Positions 18,481 through 27,241 are shown, numbered from the stretch's first letter. The stretch is DNA of 64,000 bases from JBGFRR01 sp041695045 (GCA_041695045.1 JBGFRR010000128.1:22077-86076); one strand, 5' to 3'. The notes: generated by a model not told the origin, from the letters alone. Numbers and translations: made by a program.

Positions 18481-18525
18481 CTTAACATTCAGTCCTTCCA
18501 CCGTTAACACACGCGTCTATATTTG
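18481..18525 (+). promoter_or_regulatory. TTAACA array copy 2 with Bacteroidota -7 element
   Basis: CTTAACATTCA (18481), GTCCTTCCACC (18492) and GTTAACACACG (18503) repeat copy 1 in the same 11-base phase, including the shared CCTTCC in the middle unit. Five bases after the last unit (the next in the 18514-18517 spacer) comes TATATTTG (18518-18525), an exact TAnnTTTG element. There is no TTG at -33, as expected for an activator-dependent promoter. It would drive the TonB receptor at 18701. Confidence 0.55.
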
Positions 18526-18549
18526 GTGCTGTGTACGGAGTGAGTGTAT

Positions 18550-18626
18550 GGGCGATTCCCCTCCGCTGGGTTCCGAGCGTAGGGGCGATTCATGTCGAAG
18601 ATCCCGCCGAAGGCGGGGAATCGCCC
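18550..18626. repeat. 12-bp inverted repeat around a CCGCCGAAGGCGG palindrome
   Basis: GGGCGATTCCCC (18550-18561) and GGGGAATCGCCC (18615-18626) are exact reverse complements. Between them is another GGGGCGATTC, and CCCGCC GAA GGCGGG (18603-18617) overlaps the right arm. The same short palindrome type occurs before 12773. It lies in the 5' leader of the TonB receptor and could fold in the mRNA. Confidence 0.5.
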
Positions 18627-18700
18627 TTTCACAAAAAGGTAACGTCCGCATGAAGTTCACTTCACAGTCCGCCTGTATATTGCGGCAAGGAGAAGAAGTC

Positions 18701-21454
18701 ATGAACAGGAGAAAACAGTTCGGTGCAGCAATCGTCGCATGTGCGATTGCTTTGATGGGTGCGATGCTCGGTAGCGCGACGATGCCCGGTCTGCTGTCGG
18801 GACAGACGTTCGAACGAGGAGTGATCACCGGGCGTGTCATAGACTCCGAGACGGGCGAGTCATTGATCGGAGTGAACGTCGTCATTGAAGGCACCACACG
18901 TGGCGCCGCAACGGATGTCGAGGGGCGTTTTACGATCCAGAACGTTGAGCCGGGGCGCTACACGCTTGTGGTGTCGATTGTGTCGTACGCGCGCAAACGC
19001 ATCGAGAACCTCAGCGTGAAGTCGGGGCAAGCCGTCTCGCTTCATATCGTGATGACGCCGGAAGTGATCCAAACGCAGGAGGTGGTTGTCGAGGCGCGGG
19101 CTGTTCTTTCGTCTGAAGGCGCTCTCCTTGCGCAGCATCGAAAGGCGCCGGCAATCAGCGACGGCATCAGCGCCGAACAGATCAAGCGAACGCCGGATGC
19201 GACTTCGAGCGACGCGCTGAAACGATTGACAGGCATTTCGATTGTGGATAACAAGTTCATCTTTGTTCGCGGAGTCACCGATCGCTATAACCAGACGATG
19301 TTAAATGGTATACCCGTCACGAGCACCGATGCGGAAAAGAGAAGTTTTTCTTTCGATATGGTACCTGCAAACCTCTTAGAAAACACTATCGTGGTCAAAA
19401 GTGCCACGCCGGACCTCCCTGGGGATTTCACAGGTGGCTTGGTGCAACTGAATACACTGGATTTTCCCGATCAGACTGTGCTGCGTGCGAGTATTGGTTC
19501 AGCTTACAACTCCATGACAACGTGGAAGCCAATCTTTGGATCTGCATCGGGAAGAACAGATTGGCTTGGGTTTGATGACGGCTCCAGAGCATTTCCAGGG
19601 AATGGCACGAGCAGTGGAGAGCTTGCCCGCTCTTTGCCGAACAACTGGGCGCCCCGATCGTTTCGCGCACCGACAAATACAGCTTTTTCGTTCGTATATG
19701 GGAGCGTGTTTGAAGAATTAGGCGGAGAAAGCAATCAACTTGGCGTCATCACGGCGGTCACGTACCGGGGTTCTTTCCAGAGGAATGAGAAGATTATCGA
19801 CGATGACGTTCATCTGAGGTATAACGTGGGAACAAAGGATGAATATTCAGTTTTGCTCAGTGCCCTGGCGAATCTAAGTTACAAGTTTGCCGAAACCCAC
19901 AAGGTGAGCTTGAAGAACAACTCTATTCAGACTGGAGAGGACGAGGTAAGCAAGATTCGCTCTGAAGATAACGGGACCATGCTGGAAAACGTGTACACCA
20001 TTGTCAACTGGAACCAGCGGTCGATGTATTCGGGTCAACTGACGGGCGAACACGTGCTTTCGCAGTTGGGTGGAATTTCGGTGGATTGGCGGGCATCGCT
20101 CTCAACTTCCAAGAGCGAAGTTCCTGATAGAAAAGAAGTGACATATTATCGGTGGCTAGGAAATACTTCGGATCCGTTTGAGGCTGCCACCAACCAGAGG
20201 TCATGGAGTAAGTTGAATGACAAGGTCGGTGCACTTGGGCTGGATATGACAGTACCACTGAATATTCTGAAGATCAAAGCCGGGTTCCAGTCAGAGTCGA
20301 AGAAAACGGACTACAGAATACGGTATTTCAATGTATCGGCGGATTATCCCGGAGGAGCCTCAAGCGATTTAACGACGCTGCCTCTGGAGAAGATTTATGA
20401 CCCGGCCAATTATGGTCGAGGAAAATTCCTCTTCAACGAATCTTCGAAGGCAACCGACACCTACGATGCCGCGCAATCGCTGGCTGCCGCGTATATTATG
20501 GCCGATGTTCCGTTTGAGCTCATGAATGAGAAATTCCGTTTTGTAGGTGGTGCCAGGCTCGAAGAATCCTCCCAGCGTGTGAATGTTCCGAGAACGCTTC
20601 TGCCGGGCGGGCCTGTGGAAACGACCGAATTGAGGAATTCCGATCTGCTTCCTTCCTTTAATTTGACCTATACCATCAATACTATCATGAACCTGCGGTT
20701 TGCCTATTCGCACTCAGTGAACAGGCCGGAGTTCCGGGAGCTCGCGCCAACGGGGTTCTACGATTTCGTCAAATACGAATCGGTGGGAGGAAATCCGAAC
20801 CTCAAAAGGTCGCTTGCAAAGAATTATGACATACGCTTTGAAATGTTTCCAGGGATTGGTGAGCTCATTGCCGTCAGCTATTTTCGAAAACAGATCGTCA
20901 ATGCGATCGAAGAACAACTTGTACACACATCGACGAGAGCGAGGTCATGGTTCAATTCTGATATCGCCGTGAATTCCGGGTGGGAATTTGAGGTGAGAAA
21001 ATCACTGGGCTTCCTGGGTGGATTGTTCCAGCATTTCTCGCTCTCGTGCAACTACACTCGTGTGTATTCTGCGGTGGATTTTCTCCTGACGTCGGGCAAC
21101 TCGCTTGAAACGGTCACAACGGTGAACCAACGACCGATGCAGGGCCAATCCCCCTATATGGTGAATGCTTCACTGTTTTTCTCAGAACCATCACTCGGGA
21201 CTTCAATCAATATTCTCTACAACAAATTCGGACGAAGGTTGGACGCTGTTGGATTCCTGACTTCTGATATTTACGAAGAACCGCGAGACCTCGTGGATCT
21301 CTCGATTTCACAGCGTGTCTGGACGGGATTCGAGGCAAAATTCACAGTCAGAAACTTGACAAACCAGAAAAGAGTTTTCACGCGTGATGGAAAGATGTAC
21401 GAGCAGACGGCAAGCGGGTCGACATACTCACTCCAATTCTCGCAATCGTTCTAA
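18701..21454 (+). CDS. TonB-dependent outer-membrane receptor with carboxypeptidase-regulatory N-domain
   Basis: 917 residues from the ATG behind AAGGAGAAG. A signal peptide (AAIVACAIALMGAML) is followed by a carboxypeptidase-regulatory-like beta domain (~residues 42-125: ITGRVIDSETGESLIGVNV and TDVEGRFTIQNVEPG), a plug domain (RTPDATSSDALKRLTGI, FVRGVTDRYNQTMLNGIPVT) and a 22-strand-type barrel ending in an aromatic residue (SLQFSQSF). It imports a ligand across the outer membrane using TonB energy. Codons in the first ~200 residues are GC-rich like the housekeeping genes, but from about 19300 the sequence is visibly more AT-rich. The T9SS protein downstream is a common partner. The ligand is unknown; phosphate-related control is inferred only from the upstream arrays. 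Confidence 0.88.
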   Translation: MNRRKQFGAAIVACAIALMGAMLGSATMPGLLSGQTFERGVITGRVIDSETGESLIGVNVVIEGTTRGAATDVEGRFTIQNVEPGRYTLVVSIVSYARKRIENLSVKSGQAVSLHIVMTPEVIQTQEVVVEARAVLSSEGALLAQHRKAPAISDGISAEQIKRTPDATSSDALKRLTGISIVDNKFIFVRGVTDRYNQTMLNGIPVTSTDAEKRSFSFDMVPANLLENTIVVKSATPDLPGDFTGGLVQLNTLDFPDQTVLRASIGSAYNSMTTWKPIFGSASGRTDWLGFDDGSRAFPGNGTSSGELARSLPNNWAPRSFRAPTNTAFSFVYGSVFEELGGESNQLGVITAVTYRGSFQRNEKIIDDDVHLRYNVGTKDEYSVLLSALANLSYKFAETHKVSLKNNSIQTGEDEVSKIRSEDNGTMLENVYTIVNWNQRSMYSGQLTGEHVLSQLGGISVDWRASLSTSKSEVPDRKEVTYYRWLGNTSDPFEAATNQRSWSKLNDKVGALGLDMTVPLNILKIKAGFQSESKKTDYRIRYFNVSADYPGGASSDLTTLPLEKIYDPANYGRGKFLFNESSKATDTYDAAQSLAAAYIMADVPFELMNEKFRFVGGARLEESSQRVNVPRTLLPGGPVETTELRNSDLLPSFNLTYTINTIMNLRFAYSHSVNRPEFRELAPTGFYDFVKYESVGGNPNLKRSLAKNYDIRFEMFPGIGELIAVSYFRKQIVNAIEEQLVHTSTRARSWFNSDIAVNSGWEFEVRKSLGFLGGLFQHFSLSCNYTRVYSAVDFLLTSGNSLETVTTVNQRPMQGQSPYMVNASLFFSEPSLGTSINILYNKFGRRLDAVGFLTSDIYEEPRDLVDLSISQRVWTGFEAKFTVRNLTNQKRVFTRDGKMYEQTASGSTYSLQFSQSF

Positions 21455-21497
21455 ATAACTACGCTTCTTCCATCAACTCTTTCTTTCCGGAGGTTTC

Positions 21498-23216
21498 ATG
21501 CGAAAGTTACCTTTACTGCTTCTGATTCTCGTCGGCGTCAGCTCGTTGTTTGCGCAGCGACCGACCGTTGTTCTGGGTCCGGGCCAAGGGACAGCAAACT
21601 TCAGAGTTCCCTTTCATCAAACCGGCCATCGAACGTTATCCAGAGATACAACATACCTCCTCACAGGTTGGTATTTCGTTGATTCATTGGCCACCTTGAC
21701 GATTCAACCGGGCACGCTGATACTCGGCGACACCGCATCGGCTGCGACGCTCATTATCAAGCGAGGTGCGAAGATTCATGCCAACGGCACACAGACTCAG
21801 CCGATCGTGTTCACGAGTTCAAGGCCGCGGGGTCAGCGGAAAGTGGGAGATTGGGGGGGCATTCTTATCCTTGGCAGCGCGCCAACCAACAAACCGACCT
21901 CTCAGCAAATCGAAGGAGGTTTTGGAAGAGCACATCCCAATACTGATGCACAGTACGGCGGCGCGAATCCTGATGACTCATCCGGCGTGTTTCGTTATGT
22001 CCGCATTGAGTTTCCAGGAATTGCGTTTGAGCAGGACAATGAAATCAACGGCCTGACGTTCGGAGGCGTCGGCAGAAAAACTCTGGTTGAATACATTCAG
22101 GTGAGCTATTGTGGAGACGACGATTACGAATTCTTTGGCGGCAACGTTGATGCAAAATACCTCGTCAGTTGGAAAACTCTTGATGATAATTTTGACACGG
22201 ATCATGGATGGTCGGGAAGGATCCAATTCGCCTATGCAAAGAGAGACTCGACACTGTTTGACGCATCTGCCCCTGGGACCACCAACGGATTTGAATCCGA
22301 CAATGAAGGATCGGCCCCGTTCACTTCAATTCCTCGCACAAGCGGGCGAGTGTCGAACGTCACCATCATTGGGCCTCAATCTGATACCTCTGGCACAGTG
22401 AACCCCAAATGGCATCACCTGGCCTTGATTCGAAGAGGAAGCGAGTTCAGCATCTACAATTCTATCCTGGTCGGTTATCCTTGGGGCATACAGATCAGAG
22501 ACACATTGACTCAACGTGCCGCGCTTGAAGGCCGACTGGAGATTCGAAATACAAGCATTCAGGCGAAGAGCAGGGTCGTCACACACGCAGGAGGGCCCAT
22601 CGCCGGGTTTGATGCGGCAACATGGTTCAATACCCCTGCCTTCGGTAACAATGGTGGCACCAGTCCCCGCCAGGCAAGCGATGTCGGTTTTACTTCTGCT
22701 GCGTTTAGGTTCGATGCGACACACAATCCCGTGCCCAGAGCAGGCTCGGAAGGAGCGACAGCGCCGGCAGCGTTCAGTGTCGGACGGTTGAGCGGAGATA
22801 CCTGGTTTACGCCTGTAACGTACCGCGGCGCTTTTAACCCGGCGCTGCCGTTTAGCGCTCAGTGGACAGCCGGTTGGACCAACTTTGACCCTGTGAACAC
22901 GGATTACTCTAGGGGTGTAACGAGTGTGGAACAAGTCCACGGAGCGATACCGGTTGCATTCGCGCTGGAGCAGAATTACCCAAATCCCTTCAATCCGAGT
23001 ACGGTGATCCGGTATTCACTTCCCCAAGCAACTCGTGTGACATTAAAGGTGTACGACCTCATGGGGAGAGAAGCAGCTGTGCTCGTGGACCGAAACATGA
23101 CGGCCGGACAATATGAGGTTGTGTTTGATGCGAGCGAACTGCCGAGCGGCGTGTACATGTATCAACTCCGGGCGGGGGAGTTCCGCCAGGTCAAGAGGAT
23201 GGTGCTTGCAAAATAA
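21498..23216 (+). CDS. T9SS-sorted secreted protein paired with the TonB receptor
   Basis: 572 residues with a signal peptide (LPLLLLILVGVSSLFAQ) and a clear GGAGG ribosome site. The body has right-handed-repeat-like text: LTIQPGTLILGD, LIIKRGAKIHANGTQTQPIV, GDWGGILILG, then FRYVRIEFPGIAF and VEYIQVSYCGDDDYEFFGG. This is the family commonly seen right after such TonB receptors in Bacteroidota. The last ~85 residues, beginning QNYPNPFNPSTVIRYSLP and ending VKRMVLAK, are a textbook T9SS type A sorting domain. It is predicted to sit at the cell surface and may present ligand to the receptor; that partnership is inferred from adjacency (43-base gap). Confidence 0.85.
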   Translation: MRKLPLLLLILVGVSSLFAQRPTVVLGPGQGTANFRVPFHQTGHRTLSRDTTYLLTGWYFVDSLATLTIQPGTLILGDTASAATLIIKRGAKIHANGTQTQPIVFTSSRPRGQRKVGDWGGILILGSAPTNKPTSQQIEGGFGRAHPNTDAQYGGANPDDSSGVFRYVRIEFPGIAFEQDNEINGLTFGGVGRKTLVEYIQVSYCGDDDYEFFGGNVDAKYLVSWKTLDDNFDTDHGWSGRIQFAYAKRDSTLFDASAPGTTNGFESDNEGSAPFTSIPRTSGRVSNVTIIGPQSDTSGTVNPKWHHLALIRRGSEFSIYNSILVGYPWGIQIRDTLTQRAALEGRLEIRNTSIQAKSRVVTHAGGPIAGFDAATWFNTPAFGNNGGTSPRQASDVGFTSAAFRFDATHNPVPRAGSEGATAPAAFSVGRLSGDTWFTPVTYRGAFNPALPFSAQWTAGWTNFDPVNTDYSRGVTSVEQVHGAIPVAFALEQNYPNPFNPSTVIRYSLPQATRVTLKVYDLMGREAAVLVDRNMTAGQYEVVFDASELPSGVYMYQLRAGEFRQVKRMVLAK

Positions 23217-23228
23217 GTAACCCGTCAT

Positions 23229-23302
23229 CTTCCGAAGGTTTCATAGGAATCAGCTCAACCTTCGGAAGGTTTGTCCAGATGGCCGCGCGAACCTTCCGAA
23301 AC
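23229..23302. repeat. AACCTTCSGAAGG inverted repeats after the T9SS gene
   Basis: CTTCCGAAGGTT (23229-23240) and AACCTTCGGAAG (23257-23268) are exact 12-base reverse complements with a 16-base loop. The right arm is itself part of a 15-base self-palindrome (23257-23271), and a third partial copy GAACCTTCCGAAA lies at 23289-23301. Alternative pairings are possible. No T tract follows, so a classical terminator is not supported. Confidence 0.55.
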
Positions 23303-23379
23303 AGCCAATCTTTTGCGGTGATCTGAACCCTGCTCTCGTTCGCAGAACATTGATGGGTTGCTGTATCGTAAAATTCCAC

Positions 23380-23408
23380 TTGACTTTACTGTAAAATTCC
23401 ACTAACAC
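23380..23408 (+). promoter_or_regulatory. candidate promoter with direct repeat upstream of the LAS-peptidase gene
   Basis: TTGACT (23380-23385), 17 bases, TAACAC (23403-23408), 38 bases before the ATG at 23446. It is interlaced with an exact 13-base direct repeat GTAAAATTCCACT (23368-23380 and 23391-23403), spaced 23 bases apart, which could be an operator. The -10 match is weak. Confidence 0.35.
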
Positions 23409-23445
23409 CGAATACATCCACAACCACTGCACAAGGTAAGAAGGT

Positions 23446-25695
23446 ATGCACCTTCGTTATTTGCACCTCGCCCGAATCCTTCCTTTTTTCTTCTTTGTCC
23501 TTCCACTTTTCTCGCAAGTTATTATCAAAGAGAAGATTGAAATCAAGCCTCAACTTCCCAACGCGTTCTCTAAACGTGGTGGAGTTACTTCGACGTCGGC
23601 AACCTCGTATTATGATCCACCTCCCCTCATTGTGCGGGATGGGTTACCTACATTAACTCTTCACAGTACAATTACTGTCACAGGGGAAATTGATCAAGAC
23701 CCGAACAATTTTGCCGCAGGGTGGAATGTCATGATCGTTCTCATGAAGGGCTACCAAGAACATATATTACGATGGGTAGGACGATTGCCGGCCGGGCATG
23801 GAGGTACTGTTTTTTCACATTCAGCGCCATTTTCGGGAACGTGGAGCCAAGGTGGAATTGACTTGCGGATGTATCTGTTCGATTATGCGTGGGGAAACGG
23901 CACACGTCAAGTAGCTTCCGGAGGAGAAAGTGTGGTGTTCACGGGAACGCTTCACAGTGTGCAAACATCGCTTCCCATCGCCGGACGCGCGCTGATCTCC
24001 GCAACACCGTTAGCAGATGCGCGATTTGCAGGGTGGCGACTCCATCCAGTAGACACTGTGCTTGAGTCCGGCAAGTCAAGCCGAATTGATGTGGGAACAA
24101 TGAACGCCAGTGGTTGGCACTATGATCCGTTGCCGATTCCCGGCGCCGAAGCATTTGCCACAGTACAAGTAACGGGAGGAGATTACGTTTATCTTCAGTG
24201 GCTGGAGTGGAGCGGGCAAAGTACCGTTGAGGGGAAGGAAATCACGATTTCATTGGTAGATCAAGGGACGTTCCGTGGAGGAACATCGTGTTGGTTAGTC
24301 TTTGACCCATCCCGCGGCAATTTCAACGGATTAGAAGAAGAAGTTGTAGTAACAATAGTAGGAGGAGGAAAATCCGACACTACAAAAATAAAGCTGGTGC
24401 GGGTATTGGATCATTTTGAGGTTTTGTCAGCAAAGGATACAGTTGTGAAGGGGACAACGACTCAGCTGACGGTGATCGCCAAAGATGGGGGTGGTCAGGA
24501 GATCGAGATTGATCCGGCACGAGAGGTGGTGCTGTCACTTTCGGGAGGGATGATCATCGCCGCTGCAAGCAGGCAGCAAACGAAACAAGAGAACCTCGCT
24601 TCTCCCCAAGTGCGTGCGAACATCCATGCGGCAGATGTCTCTGCAATCTTTGGAAGCTTTGTTGTGAGCGGGACGGACACCATTCCGGATCAGGCGACGG
24701 TGCCGTATGGTATAGCACGGGCTGGGGCGGTACAGTATCTTGCTAATGGTGATATCCCAACGGGTTCGGAGCCTGAGACAATCACCATCCGGGCCGAGGC
24801 GGCTGATGATTGGACCAAGTTTGGCGAGATACAAGTGGTGGTGAAGAAGAGCGCTGCAACGATAGCACTTGATATTCCGACACCCAAAGAGATTTGGCCG
24901 ACATTGCCGCAGGGGTCTGGAGGAAATCCCGGGAAGAGGAACATCAAGGAGCACATCACCCTTACAGCTACACGAGGTGGAGTGCCTGCTGCCAATTATG
25001 AGGTCGAAATCTCAGCGACGATGGTTCTACCTTCAGGTGGGCACGAGCATACGCCGCCGCCGCCCCAAGCTTTGTTAGGGGAGTTAAAGGATATACGAAC
25101 AGGCAGGAAGGGAAAAGGGACATTGAAAACAGAGACAGACACTGAAGGAAAGATTGTGCTTGAATACACAGCGCCGGAATTCAGTGGCAAGTTTGAGGTA
25201 ACAGCGAAATCGACAACGGAACAAGGAGAAGATAAGGATGAGTTGACCGTGAAGGTACCTGAGTTAACGGAACTGGGGGCAAGTTCGTACTATGAATTAG
25301 TTGGCACTCCAGATAATCACAAGGGAACCAACGATCCCTGTCGAGATGCGTCATCCTTACGGTCGTTGCATTTTCAGAATCATTATGGAACGGTGAAACT
25401 CCTTCAGGCAATTCAGAATATTGCTGCAGCGTACGCTCAGTTCCATCCCGGAATACGATTGCGAATTAATGATATGAGTCTGGAATACGGCGGATTGTTT
25501 GATATCAACAATAACTGGCAAACACCTCATCGCGGCCATCGGATTGGAGAGAATGCGGACATAGCCTTTATAGGAATCAACCGAGATAATGAGTGTGAAA
25601 ATCTGAACATAAGACGTTTAGAGAGGCTGGTTCGAATACACACTCAGAATGAGCCGGTAATGGAAGGAAATCATTATCACATTAAGATGAACTGA
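23446..25695 (+). CDS. secreted multi-domain protein with C-terminal LAS-type metallopeptidase domain
   Basis: 749 residues. A hydrophobic signal sequence (ILPFFFFVLPLFSQ) is followed by a long beta-rich region with bacterial-Ig-like stretches (TTTQLTVIAKDGGGQEIEID; LTATRGGVPAANYEVEI; KIVLEYTAPEFSGKFEVTA). The last ~120 residues differ: NHYGTVKLLQAIQNIAAAY, then YGGLFDINNNW, HRIGENAD (His698 to Asp705, spacing H-x6-D) and the near-terminal HYH (His743, His745). H-x6-D plus HxH is the zinc-binding signature of LAS peptidases (M15, MepA/M74), which cut cell-wall peptides. I infer a cell-wall-type peptidase module on an Ig-like stalk. It has no T9SS domain. Base composition is clearly more AT-rich than the fab or hut regions. 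Confidence 0.65.
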   Translation: MHLRYLHLARILPFFFFVLPLFSQVIIKEKIEIKPQLPNAFSKRGGVTSTSATSYYDPPPLIVRDGLPTLTLHSTITVTGEIDQDPNNFAAGWNVMIVLMKGYQEHILRWVGRLPAGHGGTVFSHSAPFSGTWSQGGIDLRMYLFDYAWGNGTRQVASGGESVVFTGTLHSVQTSLPIAGRALISATPLADARFAGWRLHPVDTVLESGKSSRIDVGTMNASGWHYDPLPIPGAEAFATVQVTGGDYVYLQWLEWSGQSTVEGKEITISLVDQGTFRGGTSCWLVFDPSRGNFNGLEEEVVVTIVGGGKSDTTKIKLVRVLDHFEVLSAKDTVVKGTTTQLTVIAKDGGGQEIEIDPAREVVLSLSGGMIIAAASRQQTKQENLASPQVRANIHAADVSAIFGSFVVSGTDTIPDQATVPYGIARAGAVQYLANGDIPTGSEPETITIRAEAADDWTKFGEIQVVVKKSAATIALDIPTPKEIWPTLPQGSGGNPGKRNIKEHITLTATRGGVPAANYEVEISATMVLPSGGHEHTPPPPQALLGELKDIRTGRKGKGTLKTETDTEGKIVLEYTAPEFSGKFEVTAKSTTEQGEDKDELTVKVPELTELGASSYYELVGTPDNHKGTNDPCRDASSLRSLHFQNHYGTVKLLQAIQNIAAAYAQFHPGIRLRINDMSLEYGGLFDINNNWQTPHRGHRIGENADIAFIGINRDNECENLNIRRLERLVRIHTQNEPVMEGNHYHIKMN

Positions 25696-25712
25696 ATGAA
25701 AGAGTATGCAAA

Positions 25713-26534
25713 ATGAGCTACATTCAGAAAGCTTTGTACCGTTTGATGCTCACCTTGACACTATCGCCCTCTAATCAGTTGTGGGCACAGGATACATTGT
25801 CTATATTCCCCTCTGCAAGGGAGATAACTGTTTCGGTTACCGGAGTTGTGGTCAAGATGGGGCAAGAATTTCAATACTCCTATCGTGTACAAAATCATGA
25901 AGAGAGTAAGCAAAACATATTTGAGTTATACATCCAGCATGATTCGGATGTCTACGATATCTTTGCACCGGATGGTTGGGAGGGGCTTCCGTCAAATGTT
26001 GTTAGGAGGGTTGTGATGTGGGGTTCTAATGACTCAACTTATGACATTTCACCCAAGGGTCAGTTAGGGCGGTTCGCTTTCAAAAGTCTGGGCCTTCCAT
26101 CGCTTGTACTGTTCTTTGCGCGTGGTGCCTTCACGATTCCTGTGTTTCCTGAAGGCGAAGCACCGGATTCAATCGCGGGCAGCGACATCTTCGAAAACAG
26201 CGCGATTGGGAAAACGATTGGTCCCGTGCCTCCCCCCTCTCCATTCATCCCCCTCGCCTTCCTCGACACCCTCATCAGCTACACACGCCAAGCTTTTGCC
26301 CTGGGCTGGATCAAAAACCGGGACATCGTGCAAGACTTGAATGCCGAGTTAAACGACGCAAAGCGACAGCTCCGACGCAACAACAAAACAGAGGCAAAGG
26401 AAATACTCCGAGACTTTATCGACGAAGTCAAAGACTTATGGGAAGAAGAAGAGGACCAACGCCGCAAACCACTCACCAGCGAGGCCTATGCGCTGCTCAA
26501 GTTTAATGCGGAGTATCTGATCTCGAAATTATGA
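25713..26534 (+). CDS. secreted protein with FIMAH-like helical C-terminus
   Basis: 273 residues, starting 17 bases after the LAS-peptidase gene, so probably co-transcribed. An N-terminal hydrophobic segment ends ...SNQLWAQ, a likely signal peptide. Residues ~25-180 are a beta-rich domain I do not recognise. The last ~85 residues (QAFALGWIKNRDIVQDLNAE, AKRQLRRNNKTEAKEILRDF, ending with an ALLKFNAEYLI helix) look like the FIMAH helical module found at the ends of extracellular proteins, between two long helices with a QLRRNN turn. A switch to more GC-rich codons occurs at about 26210. Function unknown; adjacency suggests a role with the neighbouring surface proteins. Confidence 0.6.
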   Translation: MSYIQKALYRLMLTLTLSPSNQLWAQDTLSIFPSAREITVSVTGVVVKMGQEFQYSYRVQNHEESKQNIFELYIQHDSDVYDIFAPDGWEGLPSNVVRRVVMWGSNDSTYDISPKGQLGRFAFKSLGLPSLVLFFARGAFTIPVFPEGEAPDSIAGSDIFENSAIGKTIGPVPPPSPFIPLAFLDTLISYTRQAFALGWIKNRDIVQDLNAELNDAKRQLRRNNKTEAKEILRDFIDEVKDLWEEEEDQRRKPLTSEAYALLKFNAEYLISKL

Positions 26535-26602
26535 TGAAGCGCGGGGGAAGAGTGTAGAAGATAGAAGTCAGGAAAACGAATAAAGAAACACGGAGACAGA
26601 AG

Positions 26603-27241
26603 ATGAAAACAATCTGCGTTCAATCGATTCTTTCATTACTCATTGTTCATTGTGCCTTGTCTCAGCACATCATTCCCTTTGCCTCAGCAGGCAACAGCAT
26701 CGAGCTTACCATAGCCAACAGTTCAGGCGCCAATGCCGTGGAGATAGCAGTGAGCGTGCAGAACATTCCCTCATGGCTGGACTTTGCAAGCAAGGAACAA
26801 ACGATTCGCTCTCTTGTTGCGGGAGAGGAACAGCTTGCGATGTTCGTGTTTGCGGTCGATAAGTCCGCGCCCATCGGCGAGGAACATCGCCTGCAATTCC
26901 GGATCAATACACAAGATGGCCAAACCTGGTCAAAAGAGATTTCCATCGTTGTCGCAGCACCGGAGACGTTTGAGCTGTTCCAGAACTATCCTAATCCCTT
27001 TAATCCTACCACAATGCTCTCCTATCAATTGCCTGTGCCTGGAAAAGTGACGTTGAAGGTATTCAACCTGCTGGGACAAGAGGTTGCCACGCTGGTCGAT
27101 GAGGAGGAACAAAGAGCGGGCTCTCATCAGAGCGCATGGTATGCGGCGTATGCTGCAAGTGGTGTGTATGTGGCTCAGCTTGTTGTGGCAACGGTGGATG
27201 GCAATCATTCGATGCGACGGGCAATGGTTCTGGTAAAATAG
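26603..27241 (+). CDS. small T9SS-sorted secreted protein
   Basis: 212 residues. A signal peptide (SILSLLIVHCALSQ) precedes one ~95-residue beta-sandwich-like domain (IELTIANSSGANAVEIAVSV, then IPSWLDFASKEQTIRSL) resembling a transglutaminase/NEW3-type surface domain. The last ~85 residues start NYPNPFNPTTMLSYQLP and end SMRRAMVLVK, a T9SS type A sorting domain. It is essentially a one-domain cargo protein. It closes the block of secreted genes from 18.7 kb and has no visible enzyme motif. Confidence 0.75.
   Translation: MKTICVQSILSLLIVHCALSQHIIPFASAGNSIELTIANSSGANAVEIAVSVQNIPSWLDFASKEQTIRSLVAGEEQLAMFVFAVDKSAPIGEEHRLQFRINTQDGQTWSKEISIVVAAPETFELFQNYPNPFNPTTMLSYQLPVPGKVTLKVFNLLGQEVATLVDEEEQRAGSHQSAWYAAYAASGVYVAQLVVATVDGNHSMRRAMVLVK

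Larger units (their letters stand above)
18246..18700. other. 455-base regulatory gap between trkH and the TonB receptor
   Basis: No gene is supported here. In order it holds a first TTAACA array (18303-18346), an AACACAC/GTGTGTT hairpin (18338-18360), a terminator (18433-18460), a second TTAACA array ending in a TATATTTG promoter element (18481-18525), a 12-bp inverted repeat pair (18550-18626) and the ribosome site AAGGAGAAG before 18701. Frames running through it are open only because of low stop density. Confidence 0.7.
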
